Assembly (NCBI RefSeq): GCF_000741575.1
Contig: NZ_JGYV01000001.1
Location: forward strand, 558,001-622,000
Direction of reading: 5' to 3'
Source of the DNA: Bifidobacterium cuniculi
Lineage (GTDB): Bacteria > Actinomycetota > Actinomycetes > Actinomycetales > Bifidobacteriaceae
DNA: 64,000 nt
Position 1 is the first letter of the stretch, and every line of letters begins with the position of its first letter. The notes beneath the pieces were generated by a model. The model was not told the origin of the DNA, did not search any database, and saw nothing but the letters and a program-made list of their open reading frames with translations. Shown in pieces: positions 1 through 8,603 of the stretch. The translations under genes and the position numbers were made by a program.

Positions 1-2
1 AA

Positions 3-434
3 TGCAACGGCACGCCCGGCGACCTGTATGTGGACATCCATGTACGTCGCGACTCCGACTTCACCAGGGATGGCAACGACCTGCACTGCTGGATCCAGGT
101 TCCCATGAGCTGGGCCGTCCTGGGACACACCGTGGGCGTCAGCACCTTCGACGGGGAACAGCAGGTGGACATCCCCGCAGGATGTCAGAACGAGCAGACC
201 ATCGCGCTCAGGCAACTCGGTGTCGGCATGCTCGACGACAATGGCGAGCGCGGCGACCTGGTCATCCATGTGACAGTGCAGGTCCCGACGAAGCTGACCG
301 ACGAGGAACGCAGTCTCATCGAGCGGTTCGGCACCTTGCACGACGGGGACGCCCAGTCCGTGGCACAGAGTTCGCGTCCGACGACGCCTGCCAAGAAGGG
401 TCTGTTCAGCAAGCTCAAGGACGTGTTCAGCTAA
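3..434 (+). CDS. dnaJ: Chaperone protein DnaJ, C-terminal part (partial)
   Basis: The reading frame is open from the window edge and ends at a TAA. The visible ~143 residues match the second half of the DnaJ C-terminal substrate-binding region: GDLYVDIHVRRDSDFTRDGNDLHC, split here only for description, is the usual GDLyV.i.v..h..F.R.G.DL pattern, followed by the strand-rich CTDII segment and the G..GDL.v.v.V.VP..L stretch. DnaJ is the cytoplasmic Hsp40 co-chaperone of DnaK. The J domain and zinc-binding cysteines lie upstream of the window. A strong hairpin follows the stop. The family call is confident; the start cannot be seen. Confidence 0.9.
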   Translation, partial: CNGTPGDLYVDIHVRRDSDFTRDGNDLHCWIQVPMSWAVLGHTVGVSTFDGEQQVDIPAGCQNEQTIALRQLGVGMLDDNGERGDLVIHVTVQVPTKLTDEERSLIERFGTLHDGDAQSVAQSSRPTTPAKKGLFSKLKDVFS

Positions 435-447
435 GTGTCCGATGGAC

Positions 448-503
448 GTCAATGGGGCAGTCCCTGCGAGCGTTTCCCTGCCCGCGGGGACTGCCCCATT
501 GAC
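448..503. terminator. Bidirectional hairpin terminator between dnaJ and the kinase gene
   Basis: A 17-bp perfect stem (GTCAATGGGGCAGTCCC and its complement) sits between two convergent genes. It lacks a long T-run on either side, as is common in bifidobacteria. Confidence 0.7.
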
Positions 504-514
504 CTGGCATGGCA

Positions 515-1312
515 TCAGGCCAGCAGCGAACGGCACATCTGCCGGTATTGACTGACGTATCCGCCCCCGAAGAACACGCAGTGTCCGACGATGGGGTAGA
601 GCTGCCAGAGCGTGGTGCGTTCCTCGTAGCCCGCCTTGAGCGGATGGACGGACTGGTATCCGGCGGTGATGTCGCTCAGGTAGCGCATGCCGAAGAGGTG
701 GAGCATGGCCAGGTCCTCCTCACGGTGGCCGCCATGCGCCGCGGGATCGATGAGCACGGCCTGCACCTTGCCGTCGTGTCCTTTGGTGTACATGACGTTA
801 CCGCTCCAGAGGTCGCCGTGTACGCGTGCGGGCTTGTCTTCGGCGGCTCGTCCGAGCAGTCGGGGCAGGGCGTCGATGACTTCCTGGGTCAGGTCCATGT
901 CGGCGGGGCGCAGGCTGCTGCGTTCGATCCCCATCTGGACCATGGGGCGCAGACGGCCTTCGGCGAGGTAGGTCGCGACGTCGGTCCACGTGCCGGTGTC
1001 CATGGGAACGGGGTCCTGGAGCGGACCGAAATAGCAGGTGCCGTCGTATCCTGCCGGGGCGGAGCCGAAGTAGGGCGCCCCGGCGTCATGCATGCGGGCC
1101 AGGGCCGCGCCGAAATCGAAGGCCGCCTGGACGGTGGGTTCGCAGGGCCGGATCCGCTCGATGTCAAGATGGTCGCGGCCCCATCCATAGACGTGTACGA
1201 CTCGCGGACCCCCTTGGGATTGCGCTTCGCCTAGCCATTCAAGCCCCTTGCCCTCGCATTCGAAGAAACCCTGCGGCGCAAACGCCCTGGTCTTGCGGTA
1301 TGTATCTGCCAT
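515..1312 (-). CDS. Fructosamine kinase / ketosamine-3-kinase family protein
   Basis: About 265 residues. The motif VHGDLWSGNVMY (Brenner-type phosphotransferase HxDxxxxN) and the later VLIDPAAHGGHREEDLAML are characteristic of the fructosamine kinase family, which phosphorylates sugar groups on glycated proteins or small amines in the cytoplasm. The ATG at 1312 is preferred over the upstream in-frame ATG at 1360 because AAGGAG stands 8 nt before it. The gene is divergent from uppP and convergent with dnaJ. Some family members act on other substrates, so the substrate is inferred only. Confidence 0.85.
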   Translation of the reverse strand: MADTYRKTRAFAPQGFFECEGKGLEWLGEAQSQGGPRVVHVYGWGRDHLDIERIRPCEPTVQAAFDFGAALARMHDAGAPYFGSAPAGYDGTCYFGPLQDPVPMDTGTWTDVATYLAEGRLRPMVQMGIERSSLRPADMDLTQEVIDALPRLLGRAAEDKPARVHGDLWSGNVMYTKGHDGKVQAVLIDPAAHGGHREEDLAMLHLFGMRYLSDITAGYQSVHPLKAGYEERTTLWQLYPIVGHCVFFGGGYVSQYRQMCRSLLA

Positions 1313-1420
1313 GCCGATCTCCTTGCCATAATTACGCTTGTTTTCCCAAGTATTGTTCATGGCCTATCATAGTGGCTGCCCTCGCGGCCTTCGCAAGATA
1401 CGACAATGGAAAGAGCATCC

Positions 1421-2317
1421 ATGAACCTGATTCAAGCCCTGTTCCTCGGCTTGGTGCAAGCACTCACCGAATATCTGCCCGTGTCGTCGAGCGCGCATGT
1501 GCGCATCTTCGGCGACCTCATCCTCGGCCATGATCCCGGCGCGGCATTCACGGCCATCATCCAGATCGGCACCGAGCTGGCCGTCCTCGTGTATTTCCGC
1601 CGTGACATCTGGAACATCCTGTCCAACTGGTGCCGTTGCCTGGCGGGCAAGTCCGGCAAGGACTGGCGTCATCGCATGGGGGCGGACAACAGGGATGCGT
1701 TGCTCGGCTGGTACATCATCATCGCCACCATCCCGATCCTCATCGCCGGACTGTGCTTCCAGGACGCCATCGAAAGCACCCTGCGCAACCTGTGGGTGAC
1801 GGTGACCATGCTGCTGGTCTTCGGCGTCATCCTGTGGGTCGTCGACGACCGTGCCCGCCAGGTCAAGTCCATCGACGACCTGACCGTGAAGGATTCCATC
1901 CTCTTCGGCATCGGGCAGATGCTGGCGCTCATCCCCGGCGTCTCCCGCTCGGGCGGCACCATCACCTTCGGCCGTGCCATGGGCTACACCCGTGAGGCCG
2001 CCGTGCGCTGCGCCTTCCTGATGGCCATTCCCGCGGTGTTCGGCGCCGGCATCCTGGAGGCGGTCAAGGCGGTCAAGGACATGGACGATCCCGCCGTGGC
2101 GGCCGCCTTCCCGGGGTGGGGCGTCACGATCGCCGCCACGGTGCTCGCCTTCATCGTCGGCTACATCGTGATCATCGGATTCCTCAAGTTCGTCTCCACG
2201 TATTCCTACCGTGCGTTCGCGATCTACCGCATCGCCCTCGCCGTCATCGTCGCGATCCTGCTGCTGTGCGGGGTCCTGCAGCCTTATGAGGGCATGCCCA
2301 TGAACGCCACGGCGTGA
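1421..2317 (+). CDS. uppP: Undecaprenyl-diphosphatase (UppP/BacA family)
   Basis: 298 residues, rich in membrane segments. It has the two signature motifs of the family: LVQALTEYLPVSSSAH near the N-terminus (E-rich motif) and the PGVSRSGGTI motif near residue 170. The enzyme is an integral membrane phosphatase that recycles undecaprenyl diphosphate to the monophosphate carrier used for peptidoglycan synthesis, and it confers bacitracin tolerance. The start at 1421 has GGAAAGAG upstream; an earlier in-frame ATG at 1406 adds five residues without a ribosome-binding site. A perfect long inverted repeat follows the stop. Confidence 0.93.
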   Translation: MNLIQALFLGLVQALTEYLPVSSSAHVRIFGDLILGHDPGAAFTAIIQIGTELAVLVYFRRDIWNILSNWCRCLAGKSGKDWRHRMGADNRDALLGWYIIIATIPILIAGLCFQDAIESTLRNLWVTVTMLLVFGVILWVVDDRARQVKSIDDLTVKDSILFGIGQMLALIPGVSRSGGTITFGRAMGYTREAAVRCAFLMAIPAVFGAGILEAVKAVKDMDDPAVAAAFPGWGVTIAATVLAFIVGYIVIIGFLKFVSTYSYRAFAIYRIALAVIVAILLLCGVLQPYEGMPMNATA

Positions 2318-2393
2318 TGGCATGTCCCGCAACGACGGCGGCCGCCCACCAAGTGACTTGGTGGGCGGCCGCCGTCGTTGCGGGACATGCCAT
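2317..2393. terminator. Very long perfect inverted repeat, bidirectional terminator
   Basis: Two ~38-bp arms are perfectly complementary around a single central base at 2355. It lies between the convergent uppP and PAC2 genes and would serve both. The arms include ATGGCATGTCCCGCAACGAC. Confidence 0.8.
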
Positions 2394-2396
2394 CGG

Positions 2397-3227
2397 TCAG
2401 GGCAGTTCGCGCAGGTAGGCCTCGGCTTCCTGGACCAGCTGCTCGACCTCCGGGGTGCCTTGCGAGGCGATCTTCCTGGCCGACTCTTTCATGTCGTAGT
2501 CGTGTTCCAGCTGCTCCACGTACTGTGCCATGTCGGCGTTGTTGCGCACCATGACGTCCCCGCGGGCATGCCACTGCGCGGCCTTGCCGGCCAGTTCCAT
2601 GGGGGAGAGGTCGACGCCGACAACCTTCGACAGCGCAGCCAGCAGGTCCACGGTGGCCTGCGGACATGGGTCGCTGCCCAGATACTGCGGCACCGACACC
2701 CAGATGGCGTCCGTGCGGTAGCCTTCGTCGACCGCCATGGCGTCCAGCACGTGCGGGATGCCGATGGGTCCACTGTATTCGCTGTCCGTGTCCCAGGCCT
2801 TGCCGTCCCGACTCATGTCGAGCGGCAACGGACGGCTATGCGGGGTCTCGGCGAACATCGATCCGAGGGTCACCAATTCGTCGACATCGTACTGCTTGGC
2901 GAAATGCAGGCTTTCCTGACAGTATTCCATCCAGTGGTAGTTGGGTTCGGGGCCCAGTTGGGCAAGGATATGCACGTCAGGGGAGATCGTGATGTCGTAG
3001 AACGCGGTCTGCGGCCAGAGGATGTGGCGTGTTCCCTGGATGGTGCACTGCATGGGACGCGCCGCCTGGAAATCGTAAAATCCGTCACGGCTGATGTGTC
3101 CGACCTCAAGCGAGCGATACTTGGAGACAAGGTGGCGCACCACGTTCATGGCGCTCTGGCAGGCGTCGTTCCACCCGTCAAAGGCCGCGACCATAAAGTA
3201 TTTCGCTCTGGCTCTTTGCTCGTACAT
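2397..3227 (-). CDS. PAC2-family protein (proteasome assembly chaperone-like)
   Basis: 276 residues starting MYEQRARAKYFMVAAFDGWNDACQ, which is the usual actinobacterial PAC2 N-terminus (F.GWnDA). The core includes P..HILAQLGPEPNYHW and GIPHVLDAMAVDEGY, matching the ATP-grasp-like PAC2 fold. In Actinobacteria these proteins are cytoplasmic and of unproven role. It is convergent with uppP and upstream of the chromosomal tRNA cluster. The family call is firm; the function is not known. Confidence 0.85.
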   Translation of the reverse strand: MYEQRARAKYFMVAAFDGWNDACQSAMNVVRHLVSKYRSLEVGHISRDGFYDFQAARPMQCTIQGTRHILWPQTAFYDITISPDVHILAQLGPEPNYHWMEYCQESLHFAKQYDVDELVTLGSMFAETPHSRPLPLDMSRDGKAWDTDSEYSGPIGIPHVLDAMAVDEGYRTDAIWVSVPQYLGSDPCPQATVDLLAALSKVVGVDLSPMELAGKAAQWHARGDVMVRNNADMAQYVEQLEHDYDMKESARKIASQGTPEVEQLVQEAEAYLRELP

Positions 3228-3406
3228 GGTTAATACTGTATCCCTGCGATCGTGGCTGAACCGTGAAGCTCAGCTGCTGGTGAATGACTCAGCGGCTGTT
3301 CTCTATGCCAGTATATTTTTCGGGACAACGGCAGGGGCACATGCGTCCAGCATACGGCCACGGCAACGTCCCGCGTCACCCTCGCGGACAATGACGACAC
3401 GCCGAT

Positions 3407-3435
3407 TTGACAGAGATGAGCGCCTCACTTATAGT
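3407..3435 (+). promoter_or_regulatory. Sigma-70-type promoter for the chromosomal tRNA cluster
   Basis: A perfect -35 box TTGACA (3407-3412) is 17 bp from a -10 box TATAGT (3430-3435), about 45 bp upstream of the first tRNA. The 250-bp stretch before it (3228-3406) holds no gene. Confidence 0.75.
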
Positions 3436-3482
3436 TTTCTCTTGTGCTCGAAAGCGGAAGATTTCCTTCTCTTTTGAAACAC

Positions 3483-3555
3483 GCGGACATAGCTTAGTTG
3501 GTAAAGCGCGACCTTGCCAAGGTCGAGACCGCGGGTTCGAGTCCCGTTGTCCGCT
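3483..3555 (+). tRNA. tRNA-Gly (anticodon GCC)
   Basis: Acceptor stem GCGGACA/TGTCCGC, anticodon loop TTGCCAA, T-loop GGTTCGAGTCC. First of four clustered chromosomal tRNAs. Confidence 0.95.
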
Positions 3556-3585
3556 CTAAGGTCCGAGGAGTGCGACGACCTTTAC

Positions 3586-3656
3586 GGTGGGTTAGCCAAG
3601 CGGTTAGGCAGCGGCCTGCAAAGCCGTATAGACGAGTTCGACTCTCGTACCCACCT
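3586..3656 (+). tRNA. tRNA-Cys (anticodon GCA)
   Basis: Acceptor stem GGTGGGT/ACCCACC, anticodon loop CTGCAAA, T-loop AGTTCGACTCT. Confidence 0.95.
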
Positions 3657-3671
3657 CCACAACTGAAGATC

Positions 3672-3743
3672 GGGCGGTTGGCGCAGTGGTAGCGCACTTC
3701 CCTGACACGGAAGGGGTCACAAGTTCGAATCTTGTATCGCCCA
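3672..3743 (+). tRNA. tRNA-Val (anticodon GAC)
   Basis: Acceptor stem GGGCGGT/ATCGCCC, anticodon loop CTGACAC, T-loop AGTTCGAATCT. Confidence 0.95.
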
Positions 3744-3777
3744 CGCAGCCGGCTTGGCCGGCGGATAACCAAAGAAC

Positions 3778-3850
3778 GGGTGATTGGCGCAGCGGCTAGC
3801 GCACTTCCTTCACACGGAAGGGGTCATAGGTTCGATTCCTATATCACCCA
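3778..3850 (+). tRNA. tRNA-Val (anticodon CAC), probable integration target
   Basis: Acceptor stem GGGTGAT/ATCACCC, anticodon loop TTCACAC, T-loop GGTTCGATTCC. It is intact and is the last chromosomal gene before the integrase, the usual arrangement when an element integrates into a tRNA 3' end. Confidence 0.93.
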
Positions 3851-3852
3851 CA
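3827..3852 (+). other. Predicted left attachment site (attL) in the tRNA-Val 3' end
   Basis: Tyrosine integrases commonly recombine at tRNA 3' ends, and the integrase gene starts about 210 bp downstream of this tRNA. The matching attR repeat was not found in the window, so the exact core cannot be set. Confidence 0.4.
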
Positions 3853-3855
3853 TCC

Positions 3856-3889
3856 AAACCCCACGGACCAGCGGTTCGTGGGGTTTTTG
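3856..3889 (+). terminator. Rho-independent terminator after the tRNA cluster
   Basis: Hairpin with AAACCCCACG paired to CGTGGGGTTT, followed by a T-run. Between it and the integrase (3890-4060) there is no gene; ATTTGGGCTACC occurs twice in tandem at about 3999-4022 and may be an integrase arm-type site. Confidence 0.75.
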
Positions 3890-4060
3890 TTTCGGCGTGT
3901 CCGTTGGGATTCCCCGGCGTGTCGGGCGTGTCGCAACAAGGGCGTCCATGGTGTGTGTAGCGGCCCGTTTGTATTGGTTTCGGAACCCCGTACAGGCATT
4001 TGGGCTACCATTTGGGCTACCCGATTGCCAGACGGTTTCCTTGTCGCATCAGGTTAGAGC

Positions 4061-5407
4061 ATGGCAAGTAACACACATACGACACGCCGAGCCTTCGGTT
4101 GCGTGTTGGAGAAAAAAGACAAGAACGGACGGACGATCGGGTGGATGGCGCAATACGCCGATCCGAAAAAGAAACGGCATAAGGTGTACCGTCAGTTTCC
4201 CACGGCTGCGTTGGCGCGTGAGTGGTTGGAGGGGGAGGAGTTGCTGGTGCGCGCGTACAAGCGTGGCACGGCGGATTGGACGCACCCCAGGGAACGGGAC
4301 GCGCGTGAGCGTGCGCGGGGCGTGTTGTTCATGGATTGGGCGGATGAGTGGATGGACAAGTGGGGCCGGTTCAAACCCAAGAGCGCGCGTGAACCGTTGG
4401 CGCCCGCCACACTGCGGCGCAAACGCCTGCTGTTGCACCGGGTCAAACAGGTGTTCGGCATGCGTGCCCTGGAGGAGATCGGTGTGGCGGACGTGAACCG
4501 GTGGCTGGACACCTGCGGTTTGGACGCGACGCCGAAACGGGAGGCGTACATCATGTTGCGGGCGATCATGCGGTGCGCGGTGCAACCGCCGGACGGGCGG
4601 CCGGCGTTGTTGGACCGGTCGCCGTGCATGGCTCCGATTCCACGGCGGGTGTTGTCGGACAAGTCGTTGATGGTGGAGGTCAGTGCGGCCGATGCGGCGC
4701 GTATCAAATCGTTCATGCCCGCGTACACGGCCGTGAGTGTGAACGTGCTGCTCGCGTTCGGTTTGCGTATCGGTGAGTTGTGCGCGTTGCGTGTGGACGA
4801 TTTCGATTTCGACCGCATGGTCGTGCATATCCGCCACAGCATCCGGCGAGGCCCGGATGATACGGGCGAGTTGCGTCTGGCCGAGTTGAAGACGGTGGGC
4901 AGCATGGACGCGTTGCCGATCCCACCCCAGTTGGTGCCGGTGTTGCGGGAGCATATCGACCGGTTCACGGATGCGCCGCGGCCGGGGGCGATGTTGTTGC
5001 GGCCGGCCAAATCGCGGGTGATGAGCGACCGGACGTTGCGCACGCAGTTGGAGAAGGCCGCGGTGAAAGCGGGCCGTCCTGATGTGACGCCGCATGCGTT
5101 CCGCGCGACGGCGATCAGCCGGATCATCCATGAGGGTGGGGAGATCAAGGATGCGCAGTTGTTCGCGCGGCACACCGACCCGTTGGTCACGGTTAGGTTC
5201 TATGAGCGTACCCGTGGTGAGCAGACCCGGCGTGAGTTGAGCGAGTTGGCGTACGGGAGCATGTTCACCGCACCCAGGTCGCGCTTGGAACTGGAGCATG
5301 AGTATGAGCGGGCGCAACGTGAGTTGGCGCGGTGGGCCGACCGGTGCCGCAGCCTGCACACACTGCTCGAACAAGACACGCCTGGTGGCGTTTCAGCCAA
5401 CGGTTGA
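4061..5407 (+). CDS. int: Tyrosine recombinase / site-specific integrase
   Basis: 448 residues. The N-terminal region is an AP2-like arm-binding domain (QYADPKKKRHKVYRQFPTAALAREW), followed by a SAM-like core-binding domain and the catalytic domain. The catalytic set is visible: R in GLRIGELCALRVDD, HAFR (H-x-x-R), the second His in ARHTDP and the nucleophilic Tyr in VRFYE. The C-terminus adds a helical tail. It catalyses integration and excision of the element. It lies directly after tRNA-Val(CAC). TTG, CGG and CAA codons are frequent, as in the rest of the element and unlike the chromosomal genes to its left. Confidence 0.93.
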   Translation: MASNTHTTRRAFGCVLEKKDKNGRTIGWMAQYADPKKKRHKVYRQFPTAALAREWLEGEELLVRAYKRGTADWTHPRERDARERARGVLFMDWADEWMDKWGRFKPKSAREPLAPATLRRKRLLLHRVKQVFGMRALEEIGVADVNRWLDTCGLDATPKREAYIMLRAIMRCAVQPPDGRPALLDRSPCMAPIPRRVLSDKSLMVEVSAADAARIKSFMPAYTAVSVNVLLAFGLRIGELCALRVDDFDFDRMVVHIRHSIRRGPDDTGELRLAELKTVGSMDALPIPPQLVPVLREHIDRFTDAPRPGAMLLRPAKSRVMSDRTLRTQLEKAAVKAGRPDVTPHAFRATAISRIIHEGGEIKDAQLFARHTDPLVTVRFYERTRGEQTRRELSELAYGSMFTAPRSRLELEHEYERAQRELARWADRCRSLHTLLEQDTPGGVSANG

Positions 5408-5459
5408 CGATAAGGGTGGGGTCGTTCTGATCGGCGGCCCCATCCTTTGTCGTGGTGGT

Positions 5460-5579
5460 TCACCAGTTGTCGGCGGCGCAGTCGGGGCACAGTTCGCCCA
5501 GCAGGCAGCTTGCGCAGATGGCGCAATGGCAGTCCATGCAGTCCATCCCGAACGTGGGGTTGCCGCAATACTCACACAT
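5460..5579 (-). CDS. 39-residue cysteine-rich zinc-ribbon microprotein
   Basis: The peptide MCEYCGNPTFGMDCMDCHCA and the rest contain nine cysteines in CxxC-type pairs within 39 residues, typical of a small structural zinc-binding protein. AAGGAG lies 10 nt before the ATG at 5579; an upstream in-frame start would extend into the spacer without a better ribosome-binding site. It lies 46 nt downstream of the next gene on the same strand and is probably cotranscribed with it. No family is recognised. It could bind nucleic acid or a partner protein. Confidence 0.6.
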   Translation of the reverse strand: MCEYCGNPTFGMDCMDCHCAICASCLLGELCPDCAADNW

Positions 5580-5625
5580 GTTCTCATGCTCCTTGTCGTG
5601 CAATGGTTGTTGACGGGATGCGTCC

Positions 5626-6537
5626 TCACCAATCCATGGTGGTGTGGGCGAGCAGGCGGGCCTGGGTTTGCACCTGCGGGTCGGGGTGTTCGGTGAGGTC
5701 ACGGGCGGCGCGTGTGGCCAACCGGGGGTCGCCGGCGCACATGGCCAGTATCATCAGTGCGGTCGGCTGGTCCACTGTGTGTCGTGCGCTGGTGGGGTCC
5801 ATCACCTCGCCCATGTCGAGCATGTGTTGGAACGCGCCCACGGTATTGGTGTGTTCCAGGGAGCGGGCGAACCCGTCCGGGTCGAGGACGGCGAGCTGAT
5901 CGTACAGGTTCAAGGCCACATCATGCTGTTGCAATCGGGTCAACCCACGCGTGTCCAGTTCCCCGTGGGCGATCATGTCACGGCACGCGCGGCCACGCAC
6001 GGTCGCATACGGGTTGGTGCGCGCCATATGGGCGACGTCGCACCGATGGCCCCGCATGATCGCCTGTCCCATCATGCGCATCATGTCCTGCACCTGCGGA
6101 TCGGTGAATCGGCGGGAGCGCACGTCCATGGCGGGCGGCTGCGGTGTGTCGGGCAATGGGGTGATGGGTGGCAGCTGGTGTTCGGCGACCATCTGCCGGT
6201 AGGTGCGGGCGCAGCCCAGGGCGTGGAGTCGGGTGTGCAGTTCGTGGGGTGTGTCGCCGTAGTGGTGGGCCAGATGGCGGGTGAGGTCATGGCGTTGCCC
6301 ATCGGCCAACATGGTGGGGGACACGGCCCCGCGGGTGATGCGTTCATACCATGCACGGCCGCGGGTCAGGCTGTCGGGGTGGTGTAGGGCGGTGCGTTCC
6401 AATGCCCGGTCGTCCACTTGGGGGCCGTTGCCGGTGTGCTGGTCCAGGTGGGGCAGGCCGGTGGGTGTGGTGGGGTGTGTGGTGTATTGGCCGCCCGTAC
6501 CATTGGGCGCGCCTTTGGGTTTGCGTGGCTGCATCAT
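5626..6537 (-). CDS. Unknown protein with the shared RKPKGAPN N-terminal tag
   Basis: 303 residues beginning MMQPRKPKGAPNGTGGQYTT, one of five proteins in the window with this tag. The remainder is helical and rich in His, Thr and Asp, with a Pro-rich linker near residue 130 and no family I recognise. The start is set by AAGGAGG 6 nt upstream of the ATG at 6537. It is divergent from the pentapeptide-repeat gene, which carries the same tag. The two may be paralogous at the N-terminus only. Confidence 0.6.
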   Translation of the reverse strand: MMQPRKPKGAPNGTGGQYTTHPTTPTGLPHLDQHTGNGPQVDDRALERTALHHPDSLTRGRAWYERITRGAVSPTMLADGQRHDLTRHLAHHYGDTPHELHTRLHALGCARTYRQMVAEHQLPPITPLPDTPQPPAMDVRSRRFTDPQVQDMMRMMGQAIMRGHRCDVAHMARTNPYATVRGRACRDMIAHGELDTRGLTRLQQHDVALNLYDQLAVLDPDGFARSLEHTNTVGAFQHMLDMGEVMDPTSARHTVDQPTALMILAMCAGDPRLATRAARDLTEHPDPQVQTQARLLAHTTMDW

Positions 6538-6653
6538 CGCCGCCCTCCTTGCCATGCCAGGGTGGTGCCGGCTTCTATGCCCTTGTGGCGACGGTTTGTC
6601 GCATAGCGGGGGGATGGCAAACAAGAGTTCCGATCATGCGAAGGACGGGTGTG

Positions 6654-7667
6654 ATGACACAGCCACGCAAACCCAAGGGCGCGCCGAACAGTGCGGGCGG
6701 CCAATACGACACCTACGCGCACACCACACCCACCGGCCTGCCCGCATTGGACGGTGAGCTCGCGTGGGAACGGGAACACGGGGAGGGCGGCCGTGTCGAA
6801 CAATCGCAACAACCAGCCCCGCCCATTGGTGTGGCCGATGGGGGGTATGGGCGGGTGGACCCGTACCTGCCGTCACCGGTACGCCCCGATCTGGTGGAAG
6901 GGACGCGGGTCAACGGCGATCTGGGGGCGATCCCATTGCAGTTCCGTGACCTGACATGGACCGAATGGGATCGGGTGCGGATGGGTGGCGCGAACCTCAA
7001 CGGCGCGAACCTCACGGAAGCCCGGTTCGACCGGGTGGACGCGCATGATGCGAACTTGGTGCGTGCCGATCTGACCGGCGCCGTCATCCGGAACAGCAGC
7101 CTGCGTGGCGTGCGGGCGGCGGGCGTGGATCTGCCCCATGCGCAGGTCACGGACACGGATATGCGCGGCGCCGACCTGCGCAACGCGGATGTTGGTCATG
7201 CGGCACTGCGCAATGTGGACCTGTCTGGCGCCCGGGTGGAGGGTGTGGCGTTCCACCGGGCGGACACGTTGTCGAATGTGGATCTGACCGGTACCGGGTT
7301 GACCGGTGCCAGCGGCACATTCGATGGGCTTGGGCAGATGAGCGTGGTGTTGGGGGACCGGTCGCAAGGGGTGTGCCGCTATGAGCGGACGGTCGATGGC
7401 ACCCATGCCGGGTTCTATCCACCCACCCCCGTGGGTGAACCGTTGCGGCACCCGGACATGCAGGCGTCCACCCAACGGGGCGTGTCCCCGGTGTGGGCGT
7501 CCCGCCAGGACATGGAGATGGCGGTGCACGCATGGGGGTTGGGGCCGGATGCGGTGCGCGTGTTGGACGCGCACGCCGATTACGAGCATGGGGTGTGGCG
7601 GGATACGGACATCGCGTTGTGCGCGGCCACGGTGGACACGATCGGCGGCAAGCCCGTCACACAGTGA
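6654..7667 (+). CDS. Pentapeptide-repeat protein with RKPKGAPN tag
   Basis: 337 residues. The tag MTQPRKPKGAPNSAGGQYDT opens the protein. From about residue 100 to 220 there is a run of A(D/N)LxxA repeats (GANLNGANLTEARFD, RGADLRNADVGHA) that would form a right-handed quadrilateral beta-helix. Such folds can mimic DNA (Qnr, MfpA type) or act as scaffolds. The C-terminal ~110 residues are unrelated and unknown. AAGGA precedes the ATG at 6654. A DNA-mimic protective role during transfer is possible but not shown. Confidence 0.8.
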   Translation: MTQPRKPKGAPNSAGGQYDTYAHTTPTGLPALDGELAWEREHGEGGRVEQSQQPAPPIGVADGGYGRVDPYLPSPVRPDLVEGTRVNGDLGAIPLQFRDLTWTEWDRVRMGGANLNGANLTEARFDRVDAHDANLVRADLTGAVIRNSSLRGVRAAGVDLPHAQVTDTDMRGADLRNADVGHAALRNVDLSGARVEGVAFHRADTLSNVDLTGTGLTGASGTFDGLGQMSVVLGDRSQGVCRYERTVDGTHAGFYPPTPVGEPLRHPDMQASTQRGVSPVWASRQDMEMAVHAWGLGPDAVRVLDAHADYEHGVWRDTDIALCAATVDTIGGKPVTQ

Positions 7668-7701
7668 CCTGTTAGCGGGGTGGGCCGCATAGTCGGCTTG
7701 T

Positions 7702-8577
7702 ATGGTCAATACGAGTATGTTGCGTGCCCGGCGTGGGGAGAGCACGGACGAGTGGTACACCACATGGCCGGTCGTGGACCGGGAACTGTCCCGGCACATG
7801 GATGGGTTGCGTGGCATGCGGGTGTATTGCAATTGCGATGGGCCGGAGAGCATGTTCGCCCAATGGTTCGCCATGCATTACACCCAATTGGGGTTGGCCG
7901 GGTTGCGTCTGTCACGGTTCAACCCGGCCTCGCACACCCTGTTCGACCCGGACGCCAGCGGGGACACATGGGAGTGGGATGGAGCCGGTTGGGTGCATGC
8001 ACGCTTGCATGGCGACGGGTCGTTCGACAGTGTGGAGTGCATGCGGTTCGCCGCCCAGGCGGATGTGGTGTGCACGAATCCGCCGTTCAGCCTGTTGGGG
8101 CAGTACCTGCCGTTGATGGTGGAGCATGCACGGCATGTACTGGTGTTGGGCAACATGAACGCGGTGAAATACCACGGGGTGTTCCCGCTCATGATGGGTG
8201 GCCGGTTGCGGTTGGGGTATGACACGGGCCGTATGGGGTTCATGGTGCATGGCGAACGGCCGGCGGTGTTGAGCACCGCACGCTGGTTCACCACCTTGCC
8301 CGTGGAACGTGCCCCGTTCCACCCTCAGGGCACGGGGGAGGGGTTGCCGGTGTTCGATGCGCATCCGGATGTGGTGTGTGTGGATCGGTTGGCGTTGCTG
8401 CCGGACCGGGCGGGGTTGTATGGGGTGCCGGTGACGGTGTTCGACCGGTTGCCGGACCCGTGTTGGCGGGTGCGGGGGTTGTTCACGTCGGGGACGCATT
8501 CGTATGGCATGGGGGCGCCCATGGTGGGTGGCCGGGAACGGTTCGCCCGCGTGCTGATCGAACGCCTCCCCAACTGA
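7702..8577 (+). CDS. Adenine-specific DNA methyltransferase, EcoRI-methylase type
   Basis: 291 residues. The catalytic motif IV is CTNPPFSLLGQYL near residue 130, followed by HVLVLGNMNAVKYHGVF, the pattern of EcoRI-like N6-adenine methyltransferases. It would transfer a methyl group from S-adenosylmethionine to adenine in a short DNA site. No restriction endonuclease is adjacent, so it is an orphan methylase, probably for protection or regulation. A second relative is encoded at 12627. GCATAG stands 10 nt upstream of the start with no clear ribosome-binding site. Confidence 0.78.
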   Translation: MVNTSMLRARRGESTDEWYTTWPVVDRELSRHMDGLRGMRVYCNCDGPESMFAQWFAMHYTQLGLAGLRLSRFNPASHTLFDPDASGDTWEWDGAGWVHARLHGDGSFDSVECMRFAAQADVVCTNPPFSLLGQYLPLMVEHARHVLVLGNMNAVKYHGVFPLMMGGRLRLGYDTGRMGFMVHGERPAVLSTARWFTTLPVERAPFHPQGTGEGLPVFDAHPDVVCVDRLALLPDRAGLYGVPVTVFDRLPDPCWRVRGLFTSGTHSYGMGAPMVGGRERFARVLIERLPN

Positions 8578-8603
8578 CCGATGGTGCAAAGGAGTTGATG
8601 GTG

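Noticed and set aside
5413..5444. Terminator after the integrase
   Set aside because: The possible stem (GGGTGGGGTCG against CGGCCCCATCC) is imperfect, so it is not listed as a feature.
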